Assembly (NCBI GenBank): GCA_020054065.1
Contig: JAGVLX010000060.1
Coordinates: 1-50,659, forward strand
DNA length: 50,659 nt
Direction of reading: 5' to 3'
Origin: Parachlamydiales bacterium
GTDB lineage: Bacteria; Chlamydiota; Chlamydiia; Chlamydiales; JAEYWL01
Shown here: positions 25,268 to 33,905 of the stretch, piece after piece
Layout of the letters: every line of letters starts with the position of its first letter
Position numbering within the stretch: position 1 is the stretch's first letter
Made by a program: the position numbers and the translations under genes
Notes under the pieces: generated by a model
Told to the model about the DNA's origin: nothing
The model's database searches: none
Seen by the model: the letters and a program-made list of their open reading frames with translations, nothing else

Positions 25268-26970
25268 ATGTTCGGTTTTGGGTGCTGCTTTTGTGGATCG
25301 TCTTGCCTTCTCAAAGCTGGACGCATACGCATAACTCCGCCTTTAGTGACCGGCCGCCGGCGGTCAAAAGCCAAATTTTATACTTGATGCATACGGGAGA
25401 AATCGACCATGCGCTGCAAAAGTATGAAGAGTACCGAACCCAATTGAAGGCAGATGATGATGAATTAATTCAGCAGATCGCGTTGACGCTGTTGGAGCAT
25501 GGTAGCCGCTCGAAAGATGAGGAAGAGCAGCTCATGACGATCTTTGGAGCCGGCATTTCCACCCATGAGCGGGCGATTCCCATCCTGGAACGGGGATTGG
25601 AAAGTAAAAACCCGCAACTGCAAATGATCAGCTTAAATTTTCTCGGGCGGCAGAATAGCGATGAAGCGGATGCGGCGATTAATACGGCTCTAGCCTCTCC
25701 CTATGCGCTGATTCGCCTGGAAGCGGTATATTACCTGTGCAAGAAAAAAGATGCGACAGCGGTCTCGCAAGCGGAAGCGTTGATGCATAAGGTGCAGCCG
25801 GAGCTGAAGCCGATTTTTCCTTTGCTTTTTGCCACAGAGGGAGGGCCGAATTCGATTAAAATTTTGCGCAAGATGATGTCTGATCCCAACGATCTGGTGC
25901 GGGTGGCAGCAGTTTTAAGCGCTGTGGACAGTAAGCGGGACGACTTGTTGCCGAAAATCCGGCAAATGGCGGCGCATCACAATCCATCCCATCAAGAAGC
26001 ATGCGCATTTGCGATCGGAGAGCTGCATGATCATCACTCGGTCGAACGGTTAAAGGAATTAACCGAATCCTCCTCGCCTTTTGTTGAAATTGCCGCCCAT
26101 GATGCGTTGTATAAACTGGGTCATCGGGAATATGCTGGCTATCTGTTAAAGGCTGCCCGCCAGGGAGATGTGTTTGCCATCACGGTTCTTGGACATGTGG
26201 AAGGAGCGCAAGATTTGCTGCTCGAGTTGGCGCAGAGTAACAATTTGCAAGTCAAGATTAACGCCATCTTGGCGCTGCTTGAACATTCTGATAAGCGGGT
26301 CTTGAAGTTATTGCCTGAAATCTTGATCCGCGATGCACGGGATCTAGGATTTTCCAAAATCAATTCGGCGGGGAAAGCCCTGACCGCCTGGAAAGTGGTT
26401 CCTTCTTCATCTCATAACTTCCAAGACAATCCCGTGTTGTGGGAGATGTCTATCACCATGCGTGAAGAAGTGTTGGATGAAGCGCTTGAACTGCCCGATA
26501 ACCTGTTTATTCCGCTTGCGAATTTGATTTTAGAGACGCAGCAAAACGATTTGATTCCCCACACGATTGAGCTGCTCGAAAACCTGCAATCGCCGGAAGC
26601 GATCGAGCTGCTAAAAAAACATCAGCAGAAAGTGGGAGCTCCGCTCATTCGCGCCTACTGCACCTTAGCGCTGTTTAGAATGAAAGTTCCGGGACCTTAT
26701 AAACAACAATTGCGCGACTGGGTGGCGGCCCAGGAAAAAGTGGAACTCATTAAATTCCGCCCCTTTGTGCCGATTGAACTGCGCGAACGGGAAGTCAACC
26801 CTTACGAACTGACACCGGAAGAGACCTCTCGCATCTACGTGGAAGCGATCGAAGCGATCGCCGCCAACCAAGACGAGAATGGTATCCGAATTTTGCTGCA
26901 CATGATACGCTATGGCAATACGAAAAACCGTTATGCCCTTGCAGGACTTCTTCTCCGAGCGATCCAATGA
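25249..26970 (+). CDS. Exported HEAT-repeat protein
   Basis: 573 residues. A signal-like hydrophobic N-terminus (FWVLLLWIVLPSQSWT) is followed by a long alpha-solenoid: repeated helix pairs such as NPQLQMISLNFLGRQNSDEAD, DPNDLVRVAAVLSAVDSKRD and NPSHQEACAFAIGELHDHHS, spaced about 30-35 residues, consistent with HEAT/PBS-lyase-like repeats through residue ~560. Solenoids of this kind are protein-interaction scaffolds. It overlaps maf (19 bases) upstream and lptD (4 bases, ATGA) downstream, so a periplasmic or envelope-assembly role with LptD is a reasonable inference. A GTG at 25264 is an alternative start. Confidence 0.8.
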   Translation: MGSYSVNVRFWVLLLWIVLPSQSWTHTHNSAFSDRPPAVKSQILYLMHTGEIDHALQKYEEYRTQLKADDDELIQQIALTLLEHGSRSKDEEEQLMTIFGAGISTHERAIPILERGLESKNPQLQMISLNFLGRQNSDEADAAINTALASPYALIRLEAVYYLCKKKDATAVSQAEALMHKVQPELKPIFPLLFATEGGPNSIKILRKMMSDPNDLVRVAAVLSAVDSKRDDLLPKIRQMAAHHNPSHQEACAFAIGELHDHHSVERLKELTESSSPFVEIAAHDALYKLGHREYAGYLLKAARQGDVFAITVLGHVEGAQDLLLELAQSNNLQVKINAILALLEHSDKRVLKLLPEILIRDARDLGFSKINSAGKALTAWKVVPSSSHNFQDNPVLWEMSITMREEVLDEALELPDNLFIPLANLILETQQNDLIPHTIELLENLQSPEAIELLKKHQQKVGAPLIRAYCTLALFRMKVPGPYKQQLRDWVAAQEKVELIKFRPFVPIELREREVNPYELTPEETSRIYVEAIEAIAANQDENGIRILLHMIRYGNTKNRYALAGLLLRAIQ

Positions 26971-29069
26971 CCCGATTTTTTCTCACATGCCTCATGCTTC
27001 TGCTGTCAGCTCATCTTTATAGCGCCATACCGACCAATAAACTTCTTAAAGAGGTGCTCGAAGAGGGAATCACAGTCGATTTGCGGGATCCGGTGTATTG
27101 TGATGGCGTGCTCACGACTGACCAAGGCGGAGTCATCACTGGTCCCAATATCCGGGTCCAAGCCCGTAATCTGATCTACACGCGCCAAGATGAGATTGTC
27201 ACCATGGAGGCTGAAGGACAGCTGCTCGTGGAATATGGAGACTACCTTTTAATCGGAGATCGCGTTGAGTACGATTTTGTCTCTGAGACAGGTGTGATCT
27301 ACGGAGGAGTCTGCGGAGCCGACGAATGGATCTTCGGCGGAGAGCAGGTGAATCTGCTTCCTGGGGGGACGATTTTTATCCGTGAAGGCTACCTCACCAC
27401 CTCTGACCGCGACCATCCCAACTGGCGGATCCAGATGCGGAATGTTGTCTTCACGCCGGACTATTTCATCACGGCCCGTGATATCCGTGTTAAAATCGGT
27501 GAAGTACCCATCCTGTGGTTTCCGATTTTGAAAGTATATCTCGACTGGATCTTGGATAGTCCGCTCCGTTACCGCATCCGGTGGGGAGGCAAGCAAGGGC
27601 TGCGTTTCGGCGTCATCTATGAAATGTTTTCGACTGACACATTCAAGACATTCCTGCGCCTCGATTACCGTGTCAACCGCGGCCCCAGCTTAGGGATTAC
27701 CACAGAATATTTGTCTCCATCAGGACGGGAAACACTCAAAACGATCAACTACGTCGCCCGCGATACATCGATCGATGATCCCACCCAGAAGCACCGCTAC
27801 CGCTTCAGCGGAGTCTACACCAACAGCCTCATGCAAGATAGCCTCACCGTCCGTTTAACCTATGACAAGCTCAGCGATCAAGATATGCCGACCGACTACT
27901 CCGACAAGGGACTCGATCTTAAAACCGCCGGACGCACCCAATTGCTTATCCGGAAACAAAACGATGACCTTTGGATCGCTAACTTCACCACCCGCGTCCG
28001 GGTCAACACCTTCCAATCGCTCCTCCAGGAACTTCCATCGCTTGATTTATCCCCGCACCCGGTCGTCCTTGGCAAATCGGGCATTATCTCCGAAAATCGC
28101 GCCAACGCCGGCTTTCTTGATTATGAATATGAAAAAGGACTGATCAACGTTCAAAATTTCCGCTCCACCCGCTTTGAGTACCGCCACAAACTTTACCGTC
28201 CCATTCCCATGCACACCTTTACGGCTACCCCTTCAGCTGGACTCGTGTTCATCAATTATGGCAGCGGTCCGGCAAATAGCGAACGCACTTTGCTCCTCGG
28301 ATCGTTTAACCTCGACCTCCAAACTCAGCTCTACCGTGACTTCCCGCTTGTGCGCCACACGATCGTCCCCTACCTTCAATACCAGTACATCACCCAGCCC
28401 TCTAGCCTTCCCAATGAGCACTTCATCTTCGATATCAACGATGGATGGTTCCAACTCAGCTCTCTGCGCTTTGGCACCCGGCAGCTTCTCTACACCAAAC
28501 ACTCCAACGGCCTCTTCCGCAACCTCACCCTCGACACCTATGCGTACGCGTTCTTTGCTTCCCATAACTTTTCCCGTACTATCCCCAAATTGTATACCGA
28601 CCTAAACTGGTACACCCGCTCGTGGTGGCGCAACGCGATCGGCGTTGCTTGGGACACCCAGCAAAATCAATGGAGCCACTTCAACGTTCTCACTGAATTC
28701 ACTTTTAATGAAAACCTCGCCATCGCGACCGAATACCGTCACCGCAACGCTTTCGATTGGCGTAAAGTCGACTACTACAACTTCATCCTCGATTCTTACC
28801 GCCCGATTCAACAACTGCGCGATTCCATCCTGTCTGACCGCCGCGATACCCTGCTCTTCGATGTGTTCTATCGCTTCCTTCCCAACTGGGCCCTTCAAAT
28901 CGAAATGCGCCACGGCTGGAACCGCACCACCGAACCCAACTATACTGAATATGAAGTCGATCTCATGACCACCTGGCAAGCCGCTTGGGACATCCGCCTC
29001 TCCTACCAACATCGTGAAAATGACCACCGGGTGGCATTGTATGTCTCGCTAGGACTCGACAAGCCCTAG
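26967..29069 (+). CDS. lptD: LptD/OstA-like outer-membrane protein
   Basis: 700 residues. Signal peptide (FFLTCLMLLLSAHLYSA), then an OstA-type beta-jellyroll domain (about 50-190): CDGVLTTDQGGVITGPNI, ARNLIYTRQDEIVTMEAEG and DYLLIGDRVEYDFVSETG follow the OstA repeat. The rest is rich in alternating aromatic/charged strands, ending YVSLGLDKP, as expected of a large beta-barrel. LptD inserts lipopolysaccharide into the outer leaflet. Conserved disulfide Cys residues are scarce, but the overall order matches. ATGA overlap with the HEAT gene indicates the same operon; a palindrome at 29087 probably ends the transcript. Confidence 0.85.
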   Translation: MTRFFLTCLMLLLSAHLYSAIPTNKLLKEVLEEGITVDLRDPVYCDGVLTTDQGGVITGPNIRVQARNLIYTRQDEIVTMEAEGQLLVEYGDYLLIGDRVEYDFVSETGVIYGGVCGADEWIFGGEQVNLLPGGTIFIREGYLTTSDRDHPNWRIQMRNVVFTPDYFITARDIRVKIGEVPILWFPILKVYLDWILDSPLRYRIRWGGKQGLRFGVIYEMFSTDTFKTFLRLDYRVNRGPSLGITTEYLSPSGRETLKTINYVARDTSIDDPTQKHRYRFSGVYTNSLMQDSLTVRLTYDKLSDQDMPTDYSDKGLDLKTAGRTQLLIRKQNDDLWIANFTTRVRVNTFQSLLQELPSLDLSPHPVVLGKSGIISENRANAGFLDYEYEKGLINVQNFRSTRFEYRHKLYRPIPMHTFTATPSAGLVFINYGSGPANSERTLLLGSFNLDLQTQLYRDFPLVRHTIVPYLQYQYITQPSSLPNEHFIFDINDGWFQLSSLRFGTRQLLYTKHSNGLFRNLTLDTYAYAFFASHNFSRTIPKLYTDLNWYTRSWWRNAIGVAWDTQQNQWSHFNVLTEFTFNENLAIATEYRHRNAFDWRKVDYYNFILDSYRPIQQLRDSILSDRRDTLLFDVFYRFLPNWALQIEMRHGWNRTTEPNYTEYEVDLMTTWQAAWDIRLSYQHRENDHRVALYVSLGLDKP

Positions 29070-29086
29070 GGGAGGATTAAGATAAA

Positions 29087-29118
29087 TTTGGAGTGCGAAC
29101 AAGTTACCGCACTCCAAA
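29087..29118. terminator. REP-like palindrome at a convergent gene junction
   Basis: TTTGGAGTGCG, AACAAGTTAC, CGCACTCCAAA: perfect 11-bp arms between lptD (+) and the minus-strand gene ending at 29170. Same sequence family as 38700-38737 and the 10704-10811 cluster; likely a bidirectional transcript end as well as a dispersed repeat. Confidence 0.7.
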
Positions 29119-29169
29119 AGCCTCACTAACACTTGGCTGTTGCTTATGCGCTTTTGATTCTTTTTGAAT

Positions 29170-30093
29170 TTATTTGATTAACGCGATTTGGGACCGCTTT
29201 GGCAAATGGCACTCGTTTAAACAGGTTAAATCGTGTTCATCAACCAGAGCAATTAAGTAATCGCACTCAATATTCAACCCCTGCGCCCCCTTCCTTAAAT
29301 AAACAATGGCGGGTTGACGCTGCAAACGCCCTTCCAATTCGATCAACTTTGCGGCGCGGGCCAAGGTATCATACGAGAAATCGCTAAGCACCATCACTCC
29401 CAAATGGGAAGTTTGTTGCGCCACGAATAGATTGGCTTCTTCGGCAGTTAGGGAGTGATGAAATTTAAAAGGCGCTTCCTTATCGACGATCACCACTTTA
29501 GGAGTTTCATCATCCTCGCTAATCGATGGGTGGAAATCAGCAGTGATTTTCCATGGATAATAATTAGCCCCGATCGCTGAAATCAATTCAAAGGTAGCCT
29601 CCAACGTGCTTTTATCGATCGTTGCCGTATAAACCGGGATGGCCCGCTGCTGTTGCGTAATAAGTTCTCCAAAGCGCGGAAGCAGGGTTTTGTCCAAAGA
29701 ATAAACAATTTTCGAGCGTGAATCAAAACCGATTCCAGGAGTGTTTGTCTGTAGCTCGATGAGTGCATCTTGATGTAAGGGCAAATCAAGTTCCACCTGT
29801 TTCTTCGCTTCCCTATCCGCAGCGTTCAATTCGGCGACCGTCACACCGTTGAGACGGATTTTAATGCTACTATCGTGTGGAATGGCGGTCGGCAGCTGTA
29901 CGGTTAAGTAAGCCTTTGCAGCTAGTGCAGCAGAGTAGTGGGGAAGGCGTATCGATGTCGCGCCTTCCCGAATCCGCAATTCCTGGAGGGTAAATTCGGA
30001 AGAAATCTGCGTGTCTGACGATTGGGATTCAACGCTGTATACGTTGACGGTCATGATTAAAAAAAGAATGATGTGTTGAATGGTTTTATGCAC
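29170..30093 (-). CDS. Secreted protein with BcsB-like N-terminal region
   Basis: 307 residues starting at GTG (30093), overlapping the upstream gene's end by 8 bases. A signal peptide (IQHIILFLIMTVNVYS) is followed by a region whose pattern (FTLQELRIREGATSIRLPH, AYLTVQLPTAIP, SSIKIRLNGVTV) recalls the cellulose-synthase accessory subunit BcsB carbohydrate-binding domain; the C-terminal half is unassigned and there is no C-terminal membrane anchor. The family link is weak. Coupling to a sugar-nucleotidyltransferase-like gene suggests a part in surface polysaccharide, which is inference. Confidence 0.55.
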   Translation of the reverse strand: MHKTIQHIILFLIMTVNVYSVESQSSDTQISSEFTLQELRIREGATSIRLPHYSAALAAKAYLTVQLPTAIPHDSSIKIRLNGVTVAELNAADREAKKQVELDLPLHQDALIELQTNTPGIGFDSRSKIVYSLDKTLLPRFGELITQQQRAIPVYTATIDKSTLEATFELISAIGANYYPWKITADFHPSISEDDETPKVVIVDKEAPFKFHHSLTAEEANLFVAQQTSHLGVMVLSDFSYDTLARAAKLIELEGRLQRQPAIVYLRKGAQGLNIECDYLIALVDEHDLTCLNECHLPKRSQIALIK

Positions 30094-31606
30094 GTTTAAA
30101 TCCTGCTACAATTTCGTGTTGTTTCTTGTTAAAAAATTGCTCCACGGTTTTTTTGTCGATCTCCGTGTTCATCTTATAAAGCTCTTCATAGGAATAAGGG
30201 TTGCCCGGCAATTTGATTTTCCAATCCTCTTTTCCATCCCGTTCCAATGATGTCATGAGCCGCAAATGTTCTTTACGCCCCGGTAAATACGCATCCGCTA
30301 TCAACCCTTTAGGAGAGATGTCCAGCTGCTGTTCTTCGCGGATATTATACAGCAAACTTTTGCGTGCTTTCAAACTGCGTGCGGTACAATTGATGATCAC
30401 ACTGTCTTCTACATTCACGTCAGCTGCATGTACGCCGATCAAAATGCTGTTTTTGATTTTTCCTTTCTTGATATGGGAACCGATCACATACGATCCATCT
30501 TCCGATAACGGGATCTTTAACGCAAAAAAATCGCGCATGCTTTCCGCTTCTGGCGAGTGCTGTAAGAGCTTTAACGTATTGGCAAAATAAGCTTGCGTGG
30601 TGCCGTAATCCCACCAGTAACAATCTTTTCCGATATCGACTCCGCCAAAAAAAGGCTTGTCCGGATGCTTGCGCATAAACGCCGCTAAAAATTTCTGCAT
30701 TCGCTTATAATGCGCCAACGCCTGATCCTTGTCGAAGTTTTTGTGGGTCATCAACTTGACATAAGTTTTCTCCGGCAGGGTAGTCGCCATCCAAAAATGG
30801 GGATCGGAATCCAGCTTGCCTGTTTTTTGGGAGAGTTCGGGTGCAAATTCGTTCAGCAAAGCATTTAGGAGTTCAAACGAGAGACTGAACGATCCTAATG
30901 AAATGCCTAAATCGATAATGTTTCCCCTCGCAGATTCGTGTTCAATCTGCTTCAACGTCTCGAAATCAATTTTATCGATGTGATGATACAGCCCGTCTTC
31001 TGTACGTGCGATCAGTCCATACTGTTCCAGATGCTGCGCTTTCCAAATACTCAAACTTGGATGCAGCTTAAATTTCCCTAAAATATCCACATGAAACGGA
31101 ATGCGGCTTTCTTTCACGGTCGGGATAAAGATTTGATCCCCCCAAAACACCGATAGCCGCCCGCCGCGTTCACCCGCATACACACTGGTTTGCCGAATCA
31201 CCGCTTCCAAGAGACTGATGATTTCTGGATCTTTCTCTGATCCGATCAACCCCGAAAGTTTCACGGCCGATTTATCATTCAACTCACTGCACGAAAGAGG
31301 GGAAAGCCGCTGCCCGCTGCCGGCTGTATGATAAATCGCTGCAGAGGCTCCTTTTTTCAGTAACGCGTTCAAATCGACGCCAATCGCCTCCGCTTTCTTA
31401 ACTGCTTGCTGATAAGCATATAACGTTCCTAATCCATTGCCAGCTCCCCCCGGCCAATCTTCGAGAACAACCAGAATATGTGACTGAGCTTTTGTAAGAT
31501 AAGGTTTTAAGGCGTTTAATCGCGTTTGCCAGAATTCGACTTGATGGGGGTTGCTGACACAAATAATAAGGATGTCCATCCCTTTGGATGGATCAAAACT
31601 GAACAT
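30086..31606 (-). CDS. Sugar-1-phosphate nucleotidyltransferase-like protein
   Basis: 506 residues. Nucleotide-binding features are DWPGGAGNGLGTLYAYQQA (about residues 50-68) and a second Gly/Arg loop, YHTAGSGQRLSPLS, with SVFWGDQIFIP as the catalytic Asp strand. The C-terminal third shows left-handed beta-helix rungs (YVIGSHIKKGKIKNSILIG, ADVNVEDSVIINC). The order resembles fucose-1-phosphate guanylyltransferase/UDPGP-type enzymes, but the exact sugar and nucleotide are unknown. It is soluble, is divergent from tpiA and is followed, with an 8-base overlap, by a secreted protein. Function as a nucleotidyltransferase is likely; specificity is open. Confidence 0.65.
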   Translation of the reverse strand: MFSFDPSKGMDILIICVSNPHQVEFWQTRLNALKPYLTKAQSHILVVLEDWPGGAGNGLGTLYAYQQAVKKAEAIGVDLNALLKKGASAAIYHTAGSGQRLSPLSCSELNDKSAVKLSGLIGSEKDPEIISLLEAVIRQTSVYAGERGGRLSVFWGDQIFIPTVKESRIPFHVDILGKFKLHPSLSIWKAQHLEQYGLIARTEDGLYHHIDKIDFETLKQIEHESARGNIIDLGISLGSFSLSFELLNALLNEFAPELSQKTGKLDSDPHFWMATTLPEKTYVKLMTHKNFDKDQALAHYKRMQKFLAAFMRKHPDKPFFGGVDIGKDCYWWDYGTTQAYFANTLKLLQHSPEAESMRDFFALKIPLSEDGSYVIGSHIKKGKIKNSILIGVHAADVNVEDSVIINCTARSLKARKSLLYNIREEQQLDISPKGLIADAYLPGRKEHLRLMTSLERDGKEDWKIKLPGNPYSYEELYKMNTEIDKKTVEQFFNKKQHEIVAGFKRA

Positions 31607-31695
31607 AAAATCCCTGCAGTTTAGAACATAACTTTTGTAGTTTTAACGATTTTTGTCTACTTTAGAAGTTATTTCAATTTTATGAGGAGATCGCC

Positions 31696-32490
31696 ATGCG
31701 CACGGGAGTCAATCCGTTGATTGTAGGGAATTGGAAGATGTATAAGACTCGGGATGAGTCTGTTGCGTTTGTTTCAGCCTTGCCGGATGCGTTGCCTGAA
31801 GATCCGCCTGGAGTGTGGATTGCTCCGTCGTTTACGTCTATTCATGCAGCAGCCGAAGCTGCAGAAGGGTCTTCGATTGTCATCGGGGCGCAAAACATGT
31901 GGTTCGAAGACAATGGCGCATTTACTGGGGAAATTTCAGGGCGAATGCTAGTGGATGCTGGAGCGCAATTTGTCATTTTAGGGCACTCGGAGCGTAGGCA
32001 ATTATTCCATGAATCCAATGAACTCGTGCAGGCCAAAGTGAAGAAGGCGCTTGCGGTGGGGTTGAAGGTGATTGTGTGCGTCGGCGAAACCGATGCGGAG
32101 CGGGAGCAAGGGAAGGCCTTTGAAGTGCTTGAGACACAAATCAAAGCGTGTTTGGCACAGATTGAGCCGGATGAGTCCACTATTGTGCTGGCCTACGAGC
32201 CGGTGTGGGCGATTGGAACCGGTAAAGCGGCTACTCCTGAAATGGCCCAAGAGATGCATCGGCATTGCCGGGAGGTCTTGAAAAAGGTTTGGGGGGGTAA
32301 AATCTCAGAAAAAATTTTAATCCTCTATGGAGGCTCAGTGAAGACCGACAACGCTCCCTTTCTGCTTAAACAGCCTGATATTGATGGATTATTAATCGGG
32401 GGAGCCTCACTTTCTCTTGAAAATTTTAGTAAAATCATTAATGATAGTTCTATTTTAGTATCGGAATCAAAGCGAATGAGTGGTTTATGA
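31696..32490 (+). CDS. tpiA: Triosephosphate isomerase
   Basis: 264 residues, a typical TIM barrel. The substrate Lys is in GNWKMYKT (residue ~14), the electrophilic His in ILGHSERRQLF, the catalytic Glu in AYEPVWAIGTGKAAT (followed by flexible loop 6), and the phosphate-binding loop is ILYGGSVK. It interconverts dihydroxyacetone phosphate and glyceraldehyde 3-phosphate. TGAGGAGA lies seven bases before the ATG. The stop overlaps secG by four bases, so the genes are coupled. Confidence 0.97.
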   Translation: MRTGVNPLIVGNWKMYKTRDESVAFVSALPDALPEDPPGVWIAPSFTSIHAAAEAAEGSSIVIGAQNMWFEDNGAFTGEISGRMLVDAGAQFVILGHSERRQLFHESNELVQAKVKKALAVGLKVIVCVGETDAEREQGKAFEVLETQIKACLAQIEPDESTIVLAYEPVWAIGTGKAATPEMAQEMHRHCREVLKKVWGGKISEKILILYGGSVKTDNAPFLLKQPDIDGLLIGGASLSLENFSKIINDSSILVSESKRMSGL

Positions 32491-32777
32491 CCTTTATCTA
32501 TTATTTTGCGATCATCCTCCTGGTTTTGCTCTCTATTGTCTTGTGTTTTGTCATCTTGATGCAAGAGAGTAAAAGTTCGGGATTCGGCTCTTCATTTGGA
32601 GGAGACGCTGGCGAGTCTGTATTCGGGACCTCTACGGCCGATGTGTTAAAAAAGATTACGGCGTGGTTAGCTTGCGTGTTTCTCGTTTCCTGCCTCATTC
32701 TTTCTTTCTGGACTCAAGCCTTAGAGCGGCGTCATCACGCGTCCGTTCAAGACGTCGAGCTTCTCGGACCGGAATAG
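32487..32777 (+). CDS. secG: Preprotein translocase subunit SecG
   Basis: 96 residues with two membrane segments (YYFAIILLVLLSIVLCFVIL and WLACVFLVSCLILSFW) flanking the conserved cytosolic loop MQESKSSGFGSSFGG, the SecG signature. SecG stimulates SecYEG-dependent translocation. ATGA overlap with tpiA. An intrinsic terminator follows at 32808. Confidence 0.93.
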   Translation: MTFIYYFAIILLVLLSIVLCFVILMQESKSSGFGSSFGGDAGESVFGTSTADVLKKITAWLACVFLVSCLILSFWTQALERRHHASVQDVELLGPE

Positions 32778-32807
32778 ATCGATTCAAGGATAAGAAAAAG
32801 ACTTAAG

Positions 32808-32838
32808 AACCTAAGGGATTATTTCCTTAGGTTTTTTT
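32808..32838 (+). terminator. Intrinsic terminator after tpiA-secG
   Basis: AACCTAAGG, 8-base loop, CCTTAGGTT with a run of seven or more T: a textbook intrinsic terminator. Confidence 0.93.
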
Positions 32839-32855
32839 GTATTTAAAAATATCCC

Positions 32856-32909
32856 TTGATTCGCAAAATGCGAATATTATAAACTAGGATTCAGAAAAGG
32901 AACCTAGTT
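32856..32909 (+). promoter_or_regulatory. higBA promoter with embedded operator palindromes
   Basis: TTGATT (32856-32861), 17 bp, TATAAA (32879-32884) reads as a promoter. Between them lies ATTCGC-aaaat-GCGAAT (32859-32875), and after the -10 lies AACTAGG...CCTAGTT (32882-32909), covering the ribosome site. The positions fit autorepression by the antitoxin. Confidence 0.65.
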
Positions 32910-32911
32910 GA

Positions 32912-33241
32912 ATGCGGATTATTGCCAAACGATCGCTTACCGAATGTTGGAAAAAACATCCGAGTTCCAAAGCCAGTCTAGCTATTTGGGAAGAACGCAT
33001 ATCCATCGCAAGATGCTTGAATCATGAAGAGTTAAAACGGATTTTTCCGACCGCTGACTATATTCCTAATCCACAGTTCAAACACCTAACAGTGTTTAAT
33101 ATTAAAGGAAATGAGTATCGGCTTGGGGTCGATATATTTTTTAATACTGGCCATGTGTTTATAAAATGGTTTGGGAGCCATACAGAATATTCTAGAATAA
33201 ATTTTAAGAATTTTATGAATGGCGGATTTGTATTATGTTGA
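32912..33241 (+). CDS. higB: HigB-type mRNA interferase toxin
   Basis: 109 residues of the RelE/HigB superfamily: the start MRIIAKRSLTECWKKHP, the middle FKHLTVFNIKGNEYRLGVDI and VFIKWFGSHTEY match the HigB subgroup (usual form VFNIgGNkYRLv and iRFiGTHaEYD). HigB cleaves mRNA on the ribosome. Toxin-first gene order and an overlap with the downstream gene are typical of higBA. The conserved terminal His/Tyr (GSHTEY) is present, so activity is plausible; the C-terminus is slightly longer than usual. Confidence 0.88.
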   Translation: MRIIAKRSLTECWKKHPSSKASLAIWEERISIARCLNHEELKRIFPTADYIPNPQFKHLTVFNIKGNEYRLGVDIFFNTGHVFIKWFGSHTEYSRINFKNFMNGGFVLC

Positions 33242-33777
33242 AACAGATAAAGCCAAAAAAACGTCGTTTAAAGCTACCGATAAAAAAAGTCGCGAAGCAA
33301 CTGAATATCTATCAATTTCCTACCGTAATCGGTCTTGAAGATATTTCTGCAAAGCTAAATCGAACAGCAGCTGAGGATTTGTTTAGCGCCCTTGTTCATA
33401 CATGTGAACTAAAGCCCATCTTGGACGAAGAGTATGCATCTAAAGCAGAGCGCATGATTGAATATGTAGAGCGTGCTTTTGAAAATGACATGCCTTCTCA
33501 GGTCGAGTATTATCAATATATCTTATTGATCTTGTTAAAAGAGTATGACGATAGCAAACATATTCGTGCTTCTAAAGAAATGGCTCCACACGAATTTCTA
33601 AAAGCTCTTCTTGATGAAGATGGCATTTCTCAAAAAAGCCTTGTTCCTGAATGTTTTCCAACCGAAAGCCAAGTTTCTGAGTTTCTTCATCAAAAAAAAG
33701 GTAGAGATAAACTCAGCTATGACCAAGCTGTCTCTCTCGGAAAAAAATTCAAAGTCGACCCATTGAATTTTTTATAA
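33235..33777 (+). CDS. higA: HigA-type antitoxin with degenerate helix-turn-helix
   Basis: 180 residues, overlapping higB by 7 bases. The middle (about 70-125) resembles the HigA N-terminal dimer region (ILDEEYASKAERMIEYVERAF, YYQYILLILLKEYDD); the C-terminal ~65 residues are an Xre-like helix-turn-helix (HEFLKALLDEDGISQKSLVPE, SQVSEFLHQKKG, YDQAVSLGKKFKVDP). An extra ~45-residue basic N-terminus (KPKKRRLKLPIKKVAK) is unusual. It should neutralise HigB and bind the palindromes at 32859-32909. Confidence 0.82.
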   Translation: MLKQIKPKKRRLKLPIKKVAKQLNIYQFPTVIGLEDISAKLNRTAAEDLFSALVHTCELKPILDEEYASKAERMIEYVERAFENDMPSQVEYYQYILLILLKEYDDSKHIRASKEMAPHEFLKALLDEDGISQKSLVPECFPTESQVSEFLHQKKGRDKLSYDQAVSLGKKFKVDPLNFL

Positions 33778-33842
33778 AGCATTTTTTGCATACAATTTTT
33801 GAGTTTTTTGTTGCTTATAACCTTAAAATATAAGCGAAAGAG

Positions 33843-33871
33843 TTGACATGATTTGCAGTCTAAACTAGGAT
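33843..33871 (+). promoter_or_regulatory. Promoter upstream of the toxin-like gene
   Basis: A consensus -35 TTGACA (33843-33848), an exact 17-bp spacer and TAGGAT (33866-33871) lie 35 bases before the ATG at 33906, suggesting independent expression of the toxin-immunity-like pair. Confidence 0.65.
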
Positions 33872-33905
33872 TGTTGTCACAAAACATACAGGATTATATA
33901 CAAAC

